Positions 1-9,057 of a stretch of 64,000 bases of DNA are shown piece by piece. The notes under the pieces were generated by a model that was given only the letters and a program-made list of their open reading frames with translations, was not told the DNA's origin and did not search any database. The translations under genes and the position numbers were made by a program. How positions within the stretch are numbered: the first letter of the stretch is position 1; each line of letters starts with the position of its first letter. Origin of the DNA: Fibrobacter sp. (GTDB taxonomy: Bacteria; Fibrobacterota; Fibrobacteria; Fibrobacterales; Fibrobacteraceae); the NCBI GenBank assembly GCA_024398995.1, contig JAKSIE010000008.1, positions 1-64,000 on the forward strand, read 5' to 3'.

Positions 1-111
1 ATCCATCACCTTCCAAGGTAAAATATCAAGTAAAACATGAGAAATCCAATTTTGTCCATAATTGTAACTAGCATCTCCAGGAACACTATTTCCATTTTTA
101 TCAAAGCTATG
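1..111 (-). pseudogene. gene fragment cut by left edge
   Basis: On the minus strand an open frame of 37 codons runs from just after a TAG (112-114) to the window edge. Its composition looks protein-like, with a motif reading DKNGNSVPGDASYNYGQNW. There is no start codon or ribosome binding site next to the stop, so this is more likely the inside of a broken gene than a new start. It abuts a second fragment on the other strand, which suggests a rearrangement junction near position 112. I do not recognise the family. Confidence 0.3.
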
Positions 112-119
112 CTAAACAA

Positions 120-236
120 GTGCTTGCGTGGCGCCAAAGCTACAATTTTACTGTAAAAACGCTTGTGAAACGAACCGACAGTGCAGGTTATAAGTTACAT
201 TTGTGCAGTAAACTTACAGCGAAGGCGCATTACTGA
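120..236 (+). pseudogene. short C-terminal gene remnant
   Basis: A plus-strand frame of 38 codons (GTG at 120, TGA at 234-236) has protein-like composition and is rich in basic and aromatic residues, for example AWRQSYNFTVKTLVKRTDS. There is no convincing ribosome binding site and the frame is closed just upstream at 69-71. It is probably the tail of a gene whose front is lost. The family is unknown. Confidence 0.28.
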
Positions 237-298
237 AATAATAACTTATTTGCTAAGCGCACGTTTATGTATAGTAGAGCTTTGAATATAAACAAAAA

Positions 299-330
299 TC
301 CAGCGCTTTTGCACGCCGGACTTTGTTTTT
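299..330 (+). terminator. possible intrinsic terminator
   Basis: CCAGCG and CGCCGG form an imperfect stem around an 8-nt loop, followed by a T-rich tract. It could end transcription of the remnant at 120-236. The stem has a mismatch, so the call is weak. Confidence 0.35.
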
Positions 331-419
331 AGGGTAATTTTTTTTCAAAAAAATAGCCAATATTTTGGGGCCCACGCGGGGGTAGCGGCACTAAAGTGCC
401 AATTGCTAGGCTCAACAAT

Positions 420-437
420 AATCAAGCAAGCTTGATT
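420..437. repeat. AAGCTTGA-type palindrome
   Basis: AATCAAGCAAGCTTGATT is an inverted repeat in the gap after the ABC-class ATPase. A close relative with the same GCAAGCAAGCTTGC core lies at 33298-33315, so this appears to be a dispersed intergenic palindrome rather than a chance hairpin. Confidence 0.45.
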
Positions 438-482
438 GCTGTATTCGCCTTACGCATTTGTTTCGCAGCGCAGACACCCCGA

Positions 483-2336
483 TTATTTTCGGCCTTGGTC
501 GCGGAGGCGGAACAGCACACAGGCAATATCCACGGGGCGTGCAAGGCTCATTTCGCGGCTCATGCCCTGGGGCAGATTACGGAAGCCCACGTTCTTTATT
601 TTGTCTGTAAGTGCCTGAATTGCCGCCACGATGGTCTGGGCAGAACCGGCCTGATTTGCGCCGGATTGCGCGGAATCCCCGTTGCTGATTGCGTTCTGGC
701 AAAGATTCAAGAGCATGAATCCTGCACCCAGACGCTGCTGCTTGTCGGCCAGAGTCACCAAGCGGCTGGTATCAGAAACCAGGAAACCCATCTGTAGCAA
801 ATAGTCGCCGGAAAGCTTTACCTTCACCTGACGTTCCACGGCAGAGGTGGGGCGAATACCGCCCTGAATAGGCTTGATGTATTCTGCGAAACCGCGGCAG
901 GCGGGAGCGATAAAAGTCGGGAGATTCTTCGACTCCGCTGCGCTACGCTCAGAATGACAACCCGCAATATCTACGCTGCGCTCAGAATGACATTCTATAG
1001 CATCACAGGGCTTGTCGGCCGTCTTGGCGCATTCGGCCTTGTAATTCGCCATGACAATTATGTTGTCTGCAAGGTCCAAGTAGTCACCGCATGCGCCCGC
1101 CACCAGGATAAAGCTTCGAACGGCGCACTTGTTTTCCGGGGCGTTCGCCACACTCAAGCCTTCCGAGGTGTTCGCAGTTCCATAGCAAATTTCTCTAATA
1201 CGATCCGTCAGCGGAATCAGCGGTTCGCGGTCATCGCCCAAGAGCTTGCGGACACGACTGTCACGAATCAAGAAGTTCACCGCGGAGGAGTCTTCGTCAA
1301 TCAGGTATGTAGAAGAACCCGCTTCCATGGCCTCCAGCAGATTGGCGGCTTCGCTGGTAGAGCCGGAGGCGCTTGCGGTCGTGAACTCGCGGGTGCTTAC
1401 ACCACCCGGAAGATCACGCACAAACTGGGACAGATCTGTTCCGCGTACGCTGCGGCCGTCTTCCACACCTACGCGCAGGGCCGATTCATCAATAACGATT
1501 CCTTCGCGGCCATCCCCAGGAACATGAGGATACACGGAACGGGTCAAGGCCTGCAACAGCGTAGACTTACCATGGAAGGCACCACCGGTAATAACAGTAA
1601 TGCCCTTGGGGATTCCCATACCGCGGACATCGCGACCGTTCACATTCAAGGTCACAGCCATTTCCTCGGGAGCCACAAAAGGAATCGCACCTTCCATAGG
1701 ATCTTCACTTATACCGGAGGCACGGGGCAACACGGCACCATCGGGCACAAAGGCACAAAGGCCACGGGCATCCAACTCACCTAAAATCGCAGATCGGTCC
1801 GCCAGCACCTGGTAATGGGCGGCCAATTCCGGACGAACACCGCCTTCGCAGCGGGCTCCATCATTATATAAGCATGCAGAAACCAGGTCCGGCAGGACCA
1901 TGGTCAAAATTTCGGCGGCAGCCTCGGACTGAATCTTTCGGCCCTCACCAGGCAGGCGCACCTGGAGGCAAACCCTGAGTTCCCCGTTATCAATCCAGAG
2001 GGAATTTCGCACCAGCATTTCAGGTCCAGCCACGTCAAAAACAACGGCCGCATCCCTATCCGGGTACTTTTCCTTTACCAAATCGCTCATACGGCGGAGC
2101 AAATAGTCGCTCAGGGCTAGTCGACGTTCAAAACTTCCACCCCATTCGGAGGGATAACCCAACATCTGGAGGTTGGCCTTTATCAAAATTCGGGAAGCCG
2201 GAGCAAAGGGATCCCCCTGCACGTGCAAAAATTCCAGGGAAAAGTCACCAAAATCCCAGTTTTTTTCGCCAAGGGACTTGTACAAACCATAGTTTTTGCC
2301 TGCCAAAGTGCGAATTTTTTGATAAAGTGCTTTCAT
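483..2336 (-). CDS. predicted ABC-class ATPase
   Basis: This matches the family of soluble, single-chain predicted ATPases of the ABC class, whose role is unknown. An N-terminal region (about residues 1-240) precedes the nucleotide-binding part. The P-loop reads GGAFHGKST at about residues 251-259, and the Walker B-like stretch is TYLIDED after a long glycine- and serine-rich segment. There are no membrane segments. The ATG at 2336 is chosen because AAGGAG precedes it; an in-frame TTG at 2384 has no such site. Residues near 470 (IECHSERSVDIAGCHSERSA) are not family sequence: they are two translated copies of a dispersed repeat. The C-terminal part resumes normally after the insert, so the gene is probably functional. 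Confidence 0.8.
   Translation of the reverse strand: MKALYQKIRTLAGKNYGLYKSLGEKNWDFGDFSLEFLHVQGDPFAPASRILIKANLQMLGYPSEWGGSFERRLALSDYLLRRMSDLVKEKYPDRDAAVVFDVAGPEMLVRNSLWIDNGELRVCLQVRLPGEGRKIQSEAAAEILTMVLPDLVSACLYNDGARCEGGVRPELAAHYQVLADRSAILGELDARGLCAFVPDGAVLPRASGISEDPMEGAIPFVAPEEMAVTLNVNGRDVRGMGIPKGITVITGGAFHGKSTLLQALTRSVYPHVPGDGREGIVIDESALRVGVEDGRSVRGTDLSQFVRDLPGGVSTREFTTASASGSTSEAANLLEAMEAGSSTYLIDEDSSAVNFLIRDSRVRKLLGDDREPLIPLTDRIREICYGTANTSEGLSVANAPENKCAVRSFILVAGACGDYLDLADNIIVMANYKAECAKTADKPCDAIECHSERSVDIAGCHSERSAAESKNLPTFIAPACRGFAEYIKPIQGGIRPTSAVERQVKVKLSGDYLLQMGFLVSDTSRLVTLADKQQRLGAGFMLLNLCQNAISNGDSAQSGANQAGSAQTIVAAIQALTDKIKNVGFRNLPQGMSREMSLARPVDIACVLFRLRDQGRK
921..992. repeat. dispersed repeat, two copies inside ABC-class ATPase gene
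   Basis: Two partial copies of the same unit lie in tandem (921-959 and 970-992). Both end with the core GCTCAGAATGACA and both read in frame on the coding strand as CHSERS peptides. Related intergenic copies occur at 24450-24493 and 33169-33213, where the core reads GCTCAGGATGACA. Confidence 0.8.
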
Positions 2337-2452
2337 ATTGCCAAAAGTAGCTCCTTTTTTAGAAGAGTTCAAAATTTTTTTCAATAAAAAAGATGTAAAT
2401 TCTCAAAAATCTTTGTATTTTAAAGCGTAAACAATAATTAGGAGTTAAATCC

Positions 2453-2989
2453 ATGAAGAAAATTTTCATTTTCGCATTGATGGTTGCCTTCCTCTTCACC
2501 GCAGCCGTAGCCGACGACGATCCACCTCCTCGCAACAAGCCGGCAGTGGTCACCATCATCACCAACCCGCCTAACAGCGACGTTTACCTGGGTGGCGAAA
2601 ACCTGGGTAAGAGTCCCATTGAAAATTTGAACGTTACCTCCGGCCGTCAGACCCTCGTGGTGATCGACCAGGGCTACGAACTTGTCAACCAGCGCGTCAA
2701 CATTTGGCCGGGCAACGACAAGCGCAACGTTTTCGACTTCGGCACCAAGATTCCTAAGGGCCACGTCAAGGTGACTACCAATCCTGGCAAGTGCATCATC
2801 TTCATCGATGGCGACCAGGCCGACAAGACCGATGGCGCACCCCTCACCGTCCACAACCTGGACGCAGGCGACCACATGGTCCGTGCTGAATGCTCCAACC
2901 GCAAGTCTGCAGAAGCTCTCGTTACCATCAAGGGCGAAGAAACTGTAGAAGTGACCCTGGACGCAACCGGCAAGAAGAAGAAGAAATAA
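2453..2989 (+). CDS. exported PEGA-domain protein
   Basis: The protein has 178 residues. A signal peptide (about 1-20, KKIFIFALMVAFLFTAAVA) is followed by two PEGA-type beta modules at about 34-95 and 100-170. Each opens with the pattern V-x-(I/V)-x-T-N-P-x-x-(S/K)-x-(V/I). PEGA modules are small beta folds of surface and cell-envelope proteins. The tail is a run of lysines. AGGAG lies 8 bases before the ATG. The gene stands alone, divergent from the ABC-class ATPase and closed by its own terminator. A structural or binding role in the periplasm or at the surface is likely, but no substrate can be named. Confidence 0.8.
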   Translation: MKKIFIFALMVAFLFTAAVADDDPPPRNKPAVVTIITNPPNSDVYLGGENLGKSPIENLNVTSGRQTLVVIDQGYELVNQRVNIWPGNDKRNVFDFGTKIPKGHVKVTTNPGKCIIFIDGDQADKTDGAPLTVHNLDAGDHMVRAECSNRKSAEALVTIKGEETVEVTLDATGKKKKK

Positions 2990-3018
2990 TTTTTCTCTCA
3001 CACTGTTTATACAGTAAA

Positions 3019-3048
3019 GCCTTCGGCGCAAGCCGGAGGCCTTTTTTT
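3019..3048 (+). terminator. intrinsic terminator after PEGA gene
   Basis: GCCTTCGGC and GCCGGAGGC form a 9-bp stem with a GCAA tetraloop, followed by seven T. Confidence 0.9.
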
Positions 3049-3142
3049 ATGCCCAAAATCCCCCAATATGGCAAAATGAAAATACTACTTTACGATTTTT
3101 TTATTTATTTTCAAAATGGAAATTTATCAGGGTAATGTAACT

Positions 3143-4027
3143 ATGAAATTAAAGTTTATTGCACTCGCTGCCGCAATGACGGTTGGCCAGGCTTTCGCCT
3201 ATTTTGGCTTTGGTGTACATTATGCACCGGCGTTTAACGCCAAGCTGCAATCCTCCGGCGGTTATTCCGAAGTGACCCCCGACAACATCAAGAGTCTCAA
3301 TTCCGATCTTTTAAAGGCAAAGATTGACTACATGCACGACGGCATGGAAGCCCCGATGATCCATGGTCTGGGTTTCAAGATCTGGGTCGACAGCCTTACC
3401 TTCGTGGACTTTGAAGCAACCCTCAACCTCCAGTACGGTTCCTACGATGCACGCATCCGTACCGAGGTGACCAAGCCCAACCTGAGCGACCCCACCAACC
3501 CGGCTCTCGCAGAAACCGCTGTAAACGAAAAGGACTTGCAGATTGACTTGTCTGGCACTCCCTTCGGCATGGCTAGACCTAAGTTCGTCACCATGAACGG
3601 CGACCTTTCCGTAACCTACGCTTTCCTGACCAACCTGATAACTATTGTCCGTCCCTACATCGGCGCAGGCGTTTCCGTATTCATGAACACCTTCGTTATG
3701 GATGACGACTTCATCAAGGATCTTGTGAACGACCAGGAAATCCAGGGAATGCTTATTGGTTCCCTCGATGGAACTGCAACCGAAGAGGCCGAGGCTGCCG
3801 CAGAAAAGAATGCCCAGTTGATCAAGGAAAAGATCAAAGACAAGGCTAAGGAACAGTCGCTGAACTACAGCATTGGTGGCCACGTTATCCTGGGCGCTCG
3901 TATCAGATTCCCCTACCTGCCCATTGCAGCATACATTAACGGCAAGTACTACTTTGGCAACGATATGCCCAAGGAAGTTACGACAAGCAATATTGCAGCA
4001 GAAGCTGGTATCGGCCTTTCTTTCTAA
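3143..4027 (+). CDS. outer-membrane beta-barrel-like protein
   Basis: The protein has 294 residues. A clear signal peptide (MKLKFIALAAAMTVGQAFA) is followed by alternating polar and hydrophobic stretches. The last strand ends EAGIGLSF, a C-terminal aromatic typical of outer-membrane barrels. A charged alanine- and lysine-rich segment (about 205-245) probably forms a long loop or helix. The ATG at 3143 is preferred over one nine codons upstream because the signal peptide starts there. The gene lies 40 bp upstream of the response regulator, so a shared transcript is possible. The precise family was not recognised. Confidence 0.6.
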   Translation: MKLKFIALAAAMTVGQAFAYFGFGVHYAPAFNAKLQSSGGYSEVTPDNIKSLNSDLLKAKIDYMHDGMEAPMIHGLGFKIWVDSLTFVDFEATLNLQYGSYDARIRTEVTKPNLSDPTNPALAETAVNEKDLQIDLSGTPFGMARPKFVTMNGDLSVTYAFLTNLITIVRPYIGAGVSVFMNTFVMDDDFIKDLVNDQEIQGMLIGSLDGTATEEAEAAAEKNAQLIKEKIKDKAKEQSLNYSIGGHVILGARIRFPYLPIAAYINGKYYFGNDMPKEVTTSNIAAEAGIGLSF

Positions 4028-4067
4028 ACATTTTTAATTAAGTGCGAATCTACAACAGGTAACCAAA

Positions 4068-4790
4068 ATGACTCAAAACACTTGCAGCACTAGTATCCTC
4101 ATCATTGAAGATGAAATCGCCATCGCCGAAGGCCTGGTTGATCTTTGCGAACTCAACGGCTACCGCGGTAAGAACGTTACCAACGGCGAAGAAGGTCTCG
4201 CAGAAGCCTTGACCGGCCAGTACGGTCTTGTCCTTCTGGACCTCATGCTCCCAGGCATGGATGGCTTTACCGTTTGCGATAAGATCCGTGAACAGGACAA
4301 GAGCCTTCCCATCATCATTCTTTCTGCAAAGAACGCTGACGAAGATATCATCAACGGCCTCAAGTACGGCGCCGACGACTACATTCCCAAGCCGTTCTCC
4401 GTTCCCATGCTCCTGGCCCGTATCGAAGCAGTGCTCCGTCGTAGCCGCCAGTCCCTGGAAAACGAAGGCAAGCTGGTAGCCGGTAACCTGAAGGTGAACT
4501 TCCGCGAATACACTGGTTTCCGTGGCGAAGAAGAACTGGCTTTCACCCGTAAGGAAATTGAAATCCTTGAATACCTGTGGAACAACCGCGACCACGCAGT
4601 TCCCCGCGCCGAACTCCTCCGCAAGGTCTGGGGTTACGAAAATGCAGAATCCGTGGATACCCGTACTGTGGACATCCACATTACCAAGCTCCGCAAGAAG
4701 ATTGAAGACGATCCCGCACACCCGAAGCTCTTGGTGACCTTCCGTGGCGAAGGCTACCAGATGCGTTCTGCCCCTGAATGCGCAAGGTAA
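4068..4790 (+). CDS. OmpR-type response regulator
   Basis: The protein has 240 residues. The receiver domain (about 10-125) shows the acidic pair in IIEDE (14-16), the phosphorylated Asp58 in LLDLMLPGMDG, Ser86 and Lys108 (YIPKPF). A winged-helix DNA-binding domain follows (about 140-235, ending LVTFRGEGYQM). The stop overlaps the start of the sensor kinase by 13 bases, the usual arrangement of a cognate pair under translational coupling. Its regulon cannot be read from the sequence. The outer-membrane protein gene directly upstream is one candidate. Confidence 0.93.
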   Translation: MTQNTCSTSILIIEDEIAIAEGLVDLCELNGYRGKNVTNGEEGLAEALTGQYGLVLLDLMLPGMDGFTVCDKIREQDKSLPIIILSAKNADEDIINGLKYGADDYIPKPFSVPMLLARIEAVLRRSRQSLENEGKLVAGNLKVNFREYTGFRGEEELAFTRKEIEILEYLWNNRDHAVPRAELLRKVWGYENAESVDTRTVDIHITKLRKKIEDDPAHPKLLVTFRGEGYQMRSAPECAR

Positions 4791-6742
4791 GTTTTAACAA
4801 ATTCAAAACTTATGTCATTAAGCACCAGACTGCTATCAAAGAACGTCTGGTGTTTATTTGCATTTTCCTTGCGCTGGCTATCCCCATGACAATCTTCATG
4901 GTCCGAAGCTACGAGCAGTCTAATGCACTGGAAGAAAAGAAGCTAGAAGAAACTATCAGCAAGGCCTATTCGGACCTCAACGATATCTTTGCCAACGACA
5001 TCAACAGAGAAAACAACCGCCCCTACAAGGACTACGGTATTCTAAAGTCCATCTCCGTTATCGGTGGTGACGCGGAACTTGTCTCTGAATTCGTGGCGTT
5101 CCCGGATACCAGCGGTCCGTTCTGCGCCTACAACCCGCAGCTCAACTACTGTCAGAAAGGTCTGGTTGGTCATTTCCAGATTTCTCACAACGGCAAGCTG
5201 CTGACACCGTTCTATCCGGATTCCGATACCGATGTGGGTCGTAGCTTCTGGGAAATCATCTCCCAGGATCAGCCCCGCGAACGTAAGGCGACCCACGACC
5301 TGATTCAGAACCTGCTGAACCAGCTGAACATCAAGAACAAGGCTGCCACGACCAAGATCCCGTTGCTTTCCGACACTACGGAAAACATTGACGAATTCAC
5401 CGAGAACTACGTCAAGGATTCCAGTAAGCACGTAGAAATAAAGATTCCCTCCCGTATCGAACAAACCTCCGAAGCGGAAGCCTTTACCTACTGGGCAGAA
5501 AACGCACGCATCGACAACGAAGTCTACCCCTACGAAGACGACGGTTACGAAACCGACACCAGCCAAGCTGAAATTACCCACATGGAATCCATACTGCAGC
5601 AGCAGATGCTGACCGGCGGTACAAAGATTCCCGTGACTGTCGAAAACATGCAGGTCAAGGCAACCGACGTTTACCTGGTGTTCTACCGCCAGATCTTCAT
5701 CGGTAAGCTGGCTGTGGTTCAGGGCTTTGTTGTAGACAAGGTCGTGTATCTGAACTACATGACGCAGGAACTTCATGACATGTACGCCCGACTGCCCTTC
5801 GCCATTGAACTTTGGGAAGGCGGAAGCCCCGTTCTCAATCTGGGCTTCAAGAGCAGCCGCTACGAGATGCAGGCCTCACGAAAGATGATGGCACCGTACG
5901 AACGCTTTACGTTCAAGATGTATACCGACAGCACCGAAAATTCATCTAACATTACAGTCATTCTTGCCGGTATTCTTCTGCTCATTGTTGTGGCAATTTG
6001 CATGGTCACCATCTACCGCTTTATGCAGAGCAAGGTGGCGCTAGCAGCAAAGCGTCAGGACTTTGTTTCCGCCATTACCCACGAACTCAAGACTCCGTTG
6101 ACCGCCATCAAGATGTACGCGGAACTGCTGCAGAACTCCTGGGTGGCAAGCGAAGAAAAGAAGCAGAAATACTACACCCAGATTGCAAGCGAAGCCGATA
6201 GACTTTCCCGCTTGATCCAGAACGTTTTGAACCTTTCAAAGCTGGATGGCAACCGCTGGAATGTGCAGCTCCGCAAGGAACGTCCCAAGGCCGTGCTGGA
6301 CGACTTCATCGCCACCTACAGCAGGAACGTTGAAAAGCAGGGCTTCGAACTTACAGTTTCTTCGGACACGGACGCAAGCAACGTCAGCCTGCTTATCGAC
6401 CGCGACGCCATTATGCAGATTTTGATGAACCTGGTGGACAACTCCCTGAAGTTCAGTAAGAATGCGGAATACAAGATGATCAACATCGAACTTGCCATCA
6501 AGGGAACCGACATGTACCTTGCAGTCCGCGACTACGGTCCGGGCATTCCGCCCTCCGAAATGAAAAAGGTGTTCCAGGAATTCTATCGTGTGGAAAACGA
6601 GATGACCCGTCAGACAAGCGGAACGGGTATCGGTCTTTCCATGGTGAAAAAGCTTTGCACTTTGTGTAATATGAAGATTGAAATTGAGAACGCAAATCCC
6701 GGTTTGAGGACAAAAATCCACTTCCCGTCGTTGTCAATCTAA
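4778..6742 (+). CDS. membrane sensor histidine kinase
   Basis: The protein has 654 residues. Membrane segment 1 lies at about 24-44 and membrane segment 2 at about 387-410, enclosing an unusually large exported sensor region of about 340 residues with no recognised fold. The phosphoacceptor box is ITHELKTPLTAIKMYAELL with the histidine near 436. The ATPase domain has NLVDNSLKFSK (N box), DYGPGIP (G1) and TSGTGIGLSMVK (G2). No HAMP linker is visible between the second membrane segment and the H box. It overlaps the response regulator gene by 13 bp and is its obvious partner. The ligand is unknown. Confidence 0.92.
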   Translation: MRKVSFNKFKTYVIKHQTAIKERLVFICIFLALAIPMTIFMVRSYEQSNALEEKKLEETISKAYSDLNDIFANDINRENNRPYKDYGILKSISVIGGDAELVSEFVAFPDTSGPFCAYNPQLNYCQKGLVGHFQISHNGKLLTPFYPDSDTDVGRSFWEIISQDQPRERKATHDLIQNLLNQLNIKNKAATTKIPLLSDTTENIDEFTENYVKDSSKHVEIKIPSRIEQTSEAEAFTYWAENARIDNEVYPYEDDGYETDTSQAEITHMESILQQQMLTGGTKIPVTVENMQVKATDVYLVFYRQIFIGKLAVVQGFVVDKVVYLNYMTQELHDMYARLPFAIELWEGGSPVLNLGFKSSRYEMQASRKMMAPYERFTFKMYTDSTENSSNITVILAGILLLIVVAICMVTIYRFMQSKVALAAKRQDFVSAITHELKTPLTAIKMYAELLQNSWVASEEKKQKYYTQIASEADRLSRLIQNVLNLSKLDGNRWNVQLRKERPKAVLDDFIATYSRNVEKQGFELTVSSDTDASNVSLLIDRDAIMQILMNLVDNSLKFSKNAEYKMINIELAIKGTDMYLAVRDYGPGIPPSEMKKVFQEFYRVENEMTRQTSGTGIGLSMVKKLCTLCNMKIEIENANPGLRTKIHFPSLSI

Positions 6743-6810
6743 TATGTGTTTATGTATTTTTTGGGCGCAAGGGCTAGCTAACAACCAGGCAACCAAAAAG
6801 GGATGCTAAA

Positions 6811-8148
6811 ATGACTCAAGAAGATATCCTGCAGAATCCGACTGAATACGATCTTTCTATCGAAACCGTTGGCCAAGGCACACTGAAATCCCCCATGAAG
6901 GGAATCCAGTTCGTGTCCGACAGCGAACAGGTTTGCTTGACAACCGACGTCAAACGCTTGAAGCATTTCTACGAAAACAATATTCCGGTCCCGAGCCTCG
7001 AAGCTGCAGGCCCCCGCGAAACCATTTTCCACGACCCGGCATGGACCCGCGCTGGCATTGTTACCTGTGGCGGCCTCTGCCCCGGTCTGAACAGCGTGAT
7101 CAAGGGCCTCGTTCAGACGCTCTGGTTTGACTACGGTGTCCGCAATATCTTTGGTATTCCCTACGGCTATCGCGGTCTCAATCCCAAGTACGGATACTCT
7201 CCCAAGGTTTTGAACCCGGATGTGGTCGACGCCATCCAGGAAGACGGCGGTACTATCCTAGGCAGCTCCCGCGGCGAACAGGACCCCGCCATCATGGTGG
7301 ACACCCTGATGCGTCTGAACATCAACGTGCTGTTCTGCATCGGCGGTGACGGAACCCTCCGCGGCGCCCACGCCATTGCCGAAGAAGTTAAAAAGCGTAA
7401 GCAGCCCATTTCTGTCATCGGTATTCCCAAGACCATCGATAACGACTTGAACCTGGTGGACAGAACCTTCGGTTTCGAAACCGCAGTTCTCAGTGCTACC
7501 GATGTAATTACCTGCGCCCATAACGAAGCCAACGGTGCCTTTAACGGACTTGGCCTTGTAAAGCTCATGGGTCGTGACTCCGGCTTTATCGCAGCCTACG
7601 CAGCACTCGCCACCACCGTGGTAAACATCTGCCTGGTTCCCGAAGTTCCCTTTACTCTGGAAGGCCTCTGCAAGGCTCTGGAAAGCCGCTACGACAACGG
7701 CAAGACCCACGCCGTGATCGCAGTCGCCGAAGGCGCCGGCCAGGAACTGTTCATTGGCCAGCCCGAACGTAAAGACGCCAGCGGTAACGTTCTAAAGAAC
7801 GACATTGGCGAATTCCTGACCCGCAAAATCAAGGAACACTTTAACAAGGTGGGCAAGGAAATCAACATCAAGTACTTTGACCCCAGCTACATGGTCCGTA
7901 GCACCCCGGCAAAGGGTACCGACGCCATCTTCTGCTTCCAGCTGGCCGAAGCCGCCGTGCATGCAGGTATGGCCGGCAAGACCGACATGGTGGTGGGCAG
8001 CATGAACAACGTGTTCTCCCACGTGCCTATCGAATACGCCGTCAACGAACGTAAGAAGATCAACCCCAACGGAACCCTGTGGCATGCTGTGCTGGGCATG
8101 ACCCGTCAGCAGGACTACTTCTCCGGTAAGGGCAAGGGTCACAAGTAA
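6811..8148 (+). CDS. 6-phosphofructokinase, atypical PfkA-family clade
   Basis: The protein has 445 residues and belongs to the phosphofructokinase family (fructose 6-phosphate to fructose 1,6-bisphosphate in glycolysis). The N-terminal extension of about 80 residues and the motifs GGLCPGLNSVIKG, GGDGT (178-182) and PKTIDND (206-212) place it with the clade found in spirochaetes, plants and trypanosomes. GGDGT carries the glycine of ATP-dependent enzymes, while the lysine of PKTIDND is the residue seen in pyrophosphate-dependent ones. Members with this combination are generally ATP users, so ATP is the likelier donor. A 47-codon ORF and a TPR gene follow closely and may be co-transcribed. Confidence 0.88.
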   Translation: MTQEDILQNPTEYDLSIETVGQGTLKSPMKGIQFVSDSEQVCLTTDVKRLKHFYENNIPVPSLEAAGPRETIFHDPAWTRAGIVTCGGLCPGLNSVIKGLVQTLWFDYGVRNIFGIPYGYRGLNPKYGYSPKVLNPDVVDAIQEDGGTILGSSRGEQDPAIMVDTLMRLNINVLFCIGGDGTLRGAHAIAEEVKKRKQPISVIGIPKTIDNDLNLVDRTFGFETAVLSATDVITCAHNEANGAFNGLGLVKLMGRDSGFIAAYAALATTVVNICLVPEVPFTLEGLCKALESRYDNGKTHAVIAVAEGAGQELFIGQPERKDASGNVLKNDIGEFLTRKIKEHFNKVGKEINIKYFDPSYMVRSTPAKGTDAIFCFQLAEAAVHAGMAGKTDMVVGSMNNVFSHVPIEYAVNERKKINPNGTLWHAVLGMTRQQDYFSGKGKGHK

Positions 8149-8156
8149 TTGGATCT

Positions 8157-8300
8157 ATGCTGAAAAAAGACGAAAAGATTCTGATTCGTACCGCCATGAT
8201 GGAATACCGCAGCTTGCTGTTCAAAACCTATCATGGCACCGAAGAGGAAAAGGCCAAAATCGCTCAAGTCAATCGACTGCTCCAAAACTGGAAAGTCTAG
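8157..8300 (+). CDS. small hypothetical protein, 47 aa
   Basis: A 47-residue frame starts with ATG 8 bp after the phosphofructokinase stop and ends 3 bp before the TPR gene. Its protein is charged and helical-looking, starting MLKKDEKILIRTAMMEYRS and ending VNRLLQNWKV. Its tight fit between two same-strand genes with codon use like theirs supports a real gene. TTGGATC lies upstream, a weak ribosome binding site. No family was recognised. Confidence 0.55.
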   Translation: MLKKDEKILIRTAMMEYRSLLFKTYHGTEEEKAKIAQVNRLLQNWKV

Positions 8301-8303
8301 AAT

Positions 8304-9056
8304 ATGAAAAAACTGTTTGTCATTCTACTGCTTCTCGCCGCCTGGGCTTGCGCAAACGAAGATCTTCGTGTTGCGGATTCCTGCTATGCAGCAAGAGCAG
8401 AAAAGGCAAACGGCGACAAGGCCAACAAGAAGAATACCGACCTGATGATCGCCAAGTACAAGGCCGCTATGGCAGATGCCGACGTGGAGGAACAAGCGAC
8501 CCTGGGTTACGTCAAGAGTCTCTTCTTTGCAATCCGATTTACCAACATCGATAAGAAGCAGCGCATGAAAACGTTGAACGAGATGAAGGTGGAAGTCGAA
8601 AAAGCCTACAACAAGTTCCCCAAGAACAAGGAAATCGCATTCTGCTACTTGTCCATTCTCTCCATGTGGGGTAACGAACGAGGCGCCCTTACTTCCGTAA
8701 AGGAAGGCGTGGCAAACACCGTTCGCGATGTGGCTGCCGCCACCGAAAACTGGCAGGTCCTGGGACGCGCCCACTTTGTGCTACCCTATGTGCCTCTGGT
8801 TCTTCCCTGGCCCGACAAGAAACTTGCGGACAAGTACCTGACCATGGCCATGCAGAAGGACCCTAAGGACTTGAACAACTATTTCTTCTTGGCAGAACTG
8901 CGCTTTGACCAGAAGCGTTACGCAGATGCCCTGGACCTGATCGACCGTGGACTTTCCCGCGGCGTCCGTACCAGTTTCTTCCTGGAAGATAAGCGCGGCC
9001 GCTGGCACCTGAAGGAACTGCAGAAAAAGATCAACGAAAAACTGGACAAAAAATAA
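8304..9056 (+). CDS. exported TPR-like protein
   Basis: The protein has 250 residues. A signal peptide covers about 1-17 (MKKLFVILLLLAAWAC). The cysteine at its end could be lipidated, although the lipobox AWAC is poor. The body is alpha-helical with TPR-like spacing, clearest near the C terminus (YFFLAELRFDQKRYADALDLIDRGL). The upstream region YLTMAMQKDPKDLNNY also fits a TPR helix pair. It is probably a periplasmic or envelope scaffold. It follows the 47-codon ORF by 3 bp and is closed by a terminator. Confidence 0.65.
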   Translation: MKKLFVILLLLAAWACANEDLRVADSCYAARAEKANGDKANKKNTDLMIAKYKAAMADADVEEQATLGYVKSLFFAIRFTNIDKKQRMKTLNEMKVEVEKAYNKFPKNKEIAFCYLSILSMWGNERGALTSVKEGVANTVRDVAAATENWQVLGRAHFVLPYVPLVLPWPDKKLADKYLTMAMQKDPKDLNNYFFLAELRFDQKRYADALDLIDRGLSRGVRTSFFLEDKRGRWHLKELQKKINEKLDKK

Positions 9057-9057
9057 A

